Source of the DNA: Amaricoccus sp.
GTDB lineage: Bacteria > Pseudomonadota > Alphaproteobacteria > Rhodobacterales > Rhodobacteraceae
Length of the DNA: 34,648 nucleotides
Direction of reading: 5' to 3'
NCBI RefSeq assembly: GCF_017993425.1
Contig: NZ_JAGOMQ010000038.1
Span: forward strand, 1-34,648
The position numbers and the translations under genes are program-made. The stretch's first letter is position 1; the number at the start of each line of letters is the position of its first letter. This document shows, in pieces, positions 33,563 through 34,648 of this stretch. The notes under the pieces are model-generated. The model was given only the letters and a program-made list of their open reading frames with translations. It was not told the origin of the DNA and searched no databases.

Positions 33563-34371
33563 TGGTCGAGAAGGAGCCGGGTATGCCGGCGCAGGAGGTA
33601 GGCGCCGACGACGAAGAGCGTCAGGCCGAAGGCGATCACGTAGGGGTAGGAGACGAAGTGCGGGTCGTAGCTGCCGTAGAAGCCGCTGCGCATGAGCGAG
33701 ACCACGTGCGTGATCGGGTTCCACCACAGCGCGGCCTGGAAGCGGGGCGGCGCCGATTCGAAGAGAAAGAGCACCCCCGAGAGGATGAAGAGCGGCCGGG
33801 TCACCACCGACCAGACGTTCTTCCAGGTGGGATAGAGCCCGAAGAGCACGCAGTTCATCGTCCCCACCCCGAGCCCGAGCAGGGCGGCGAGGCAGAAGGC
33901 CGCGCTCAGCGCCCCCGGGTCGAGGATGACGTGCAGGCGGAAGAAGAGGATGATCCCCGTGGCGAGGATGGTGGAGGTCAGGAGCGTGGTGAGGAAGGTC
34001 AGCGCGAACTTGGCGATGACCGCGTCGAGCGCGGTGACCACCGGATAGCCCATCAGGCCCCTGTTGGAGCTGATCGCCGTGGCGACCGAGCGGGCCATGG
34101 CGTTGTACATGGTGAAGGGGATGATCCCCGAGGCGTAGAACAGGATGAAGCTCGTGCCGAGGGGCGGCGTGCGCAGCGCCAGGCTGAAGGCGATCGAGAG
34201 CAGCAGGATCCCCCCGAGCGGCTCGAGGATCGCCCAGAGGTAGCCCCCGGCCGAGCGGCCGAAGCGGGTCGCCATCTCGCGGATGACGAGGGCGGCCAGC
34301 ACCCTCGCCCAGCGGTAGCGGGGCCTGGCGGGCCGCAGCCGCGCCGGCCTGGAGGAGGAGATCGTGGTCAT
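33559..34371 (-). CDS. ABC-2 polysaccharide export permease (KpsM/Wzm-like)
   Basis: A 270-residue inner-membrane protein with six hydrophobic segments: YLWAILEPLGGILLLSIAFS, FILFYASGIIPFTMYNAM, FLTTLLTSTILATGIILFF, LSAAFCLAALLGLGVGTMN, RPLFILSGVLFLFE and IAFGLTLFVVGAYLL. The N-terminal REMATRFGRSAGGYLWAILEP and the NPITHVVSLMRSGFYG segment are characteristic of capsule and O-antigen ABC-2 permeases. It would work with a KpsT/Wzt ATPase, which is not in the window. It is divergent from a KpsE-like gene 99 bases away, so the export genes probably continue to the right. The ATG at 34371 fits the start of the cytoplasmic N-terminus. Confidence 0.9.
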   Translation of the reverse strand: MTTISSSRPARLRPARPRYRWARVLAALVIREMATRFGRSAGGYLWAILEPLGGILLLSIAFSLALRTPPLGTSFILFYASGIIPFTMYNAMARSVATAISSNRGLMGYPVVTALDAVIAKFALTFLTTLLTSTILATGIILFFRLHVILDPGALSAAFCLAALLGLGVGTMNCVLFGLYPTWKNVWSVVTRPLFILSGVLFLFESAPPRFQAALWWNPITHVVSLMRSGFYGSYDPHFVSYPYVIAFGLTLFVVGAYLLRRHTRLLLDQ

Positions 34372-34470
34372 GGCGCTGCCCGCCCGGGTCGTTTGCCTTC
34401 GGCTGGAACGCGGAGTAGATCTCGCGCCGATGGCGTGGCAAGCCCCTTCTCGAGACGCCGGAAGGCCCCG
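34372..34470. promoter_or_regulatory. Divergent promoter region of capsule export genes
   Basis: The 99 bases lie between the starts of the leftward permease gene and the rightward KpsE-like gene, so promoters for both should lie here. A ggaagg sequence 5-10 bases before 34471 is a good ribosome site. No clear -35/-10 pair or operator was seen. Confidence 0.35.
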
Positions 34471-34648
34471 ATGAGCGAATTGAAGCCCGATCCCCGGCGT
34501 CCCGCGCCCCTGCGCGCGGTGGAAACCCCTGCGCCCGCTGCGCCCGCGGAGGCCGCGCCGGCGCCCGCTGCCGCTGCCGCTGCGCCCCCCGCTGCGGCGC
34601 CCCCCGCTGCTGCCGCGCCGGCGGCCGCCGCAGCCCCCGCCGCCAAGC
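34471..34648 (+). CDS. Capsule export protein N-terminus (KpsE-like), partial
   Basis: The frame starts at ATG 34471 after a ggaagg ribosome site and reads MSELKPDPRRPAPLRAVETP, followed by about 38 residues of almost pure Ala and Pro to the window edge. Rhodobacterales KpsE/Wza-associated export proteins often open with a cytoplasmic Pro/Ala-rich tail before the first membrane helix, and the divergent KpsM-like gene fits. The diagnostic membrane helix and coiled coil are beyond the edge. The opposite strand is also open here but would encode a poly-Ala/Gly low-complexity product, so it was not chosen. Confidence 0.5.
   Translation, partial: MSELKPDPRRPAPLRAVETPAPAAPAEAAPAPAAAAAAPPAAAPPAAAAPAAAAAPAAK

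Noticed and set aside
34368-34646. Leftward Ala/Gly-rich frame at the right edge
   Set aside because: It is a complement of the Pro/Ala-rich KpsE-like N-terminus, which has a ribosome site and a sensible polar start. The leftward product is pure low complexity.
1-34648. tRNA, rRNA, insertion sequences or transposases
   Set aside because: No cloverleaf-like segments, rRNA motifs, transposase domains or terminal inverted repeats were recognised.

Overview
The window is very GC-rich and densely coded on both strands. Its gene content is that of a surface-polysaccharide (capsule/exopolysaccharide) locus of an alphaproteobacterium. A small protein resembling the gene-transfer-agent spike-base family known from Rhodobacter capsulatus points to Rhodobacterales. 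That placement is an inference; there is no rRNA or tRNA here to confirm it.

Layout. Positions 1-85 hold the start of a leftward family 2 glycosyltransferase. A rightward Wzy-like polymerase/ligase (357-1760) converges on a leftward pair: a sulfotransferase (1915-3024) and an unrecognised exported 686-residue protein (3066-5126). Rightward from 5526 come a spike-base-like protein, a long Ig-repeat fibre-like protein and a third protein joining Ig-like modules to a large possible polysaccharide-degrading domain (to 10643). A PglK-like ABC flippase follows (10827-12632). The main rightward run (12731-24583) carries a sulfotransferase, rfbC, rfbD, a nucleotide-sugar dehydrogenase, an NDP-sugar epimerase/decarboxylase, ugd, a UDP-glucuronate 4-epimerase, a glycosyltransferase-like/alginate-lyase fusion, a third sulfotransferase and a family 2 glycosyltransferase. 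A leftward run (34371 to 24700) carries a KpsM-like ABC permease, a glycosyltransferase, wecB, wecC, a 1435-residue fusion (pyruvyltransferase-like, coiled coil, GT4, methyltransferase), a methyltransferase and a truncated sulfotransferase. The start of a KpsE-like export protein leaves the right edge.

How the genes fit together. Ugd and the 4-epimerase would supply UDP-GlcA and UDP-GalA, WecB and WecC would supply UDP-ManNAcA, and RfbC/RfbD perform the last two steps to dTDP-L-rhamnose (rfbA and rfbB are not in the window). Glycosyltransferases, pyruvyl-, methyl- and sulfo-transferases would assemble and decorate an acidic, probably sulfated polymer. Export could use a KpsM/KpsE ABC route, a PglK/Wzy route, or both. 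An alginate-lyase-type enzyme could trim it.

The most unusual parts are the three-gene spike module inside the polysaccharide locus, the two multi-enzyme fusions, the exported 686-residue orphan, and a 22-nt motif that lies just 3' of two operons in the same relative orientation.
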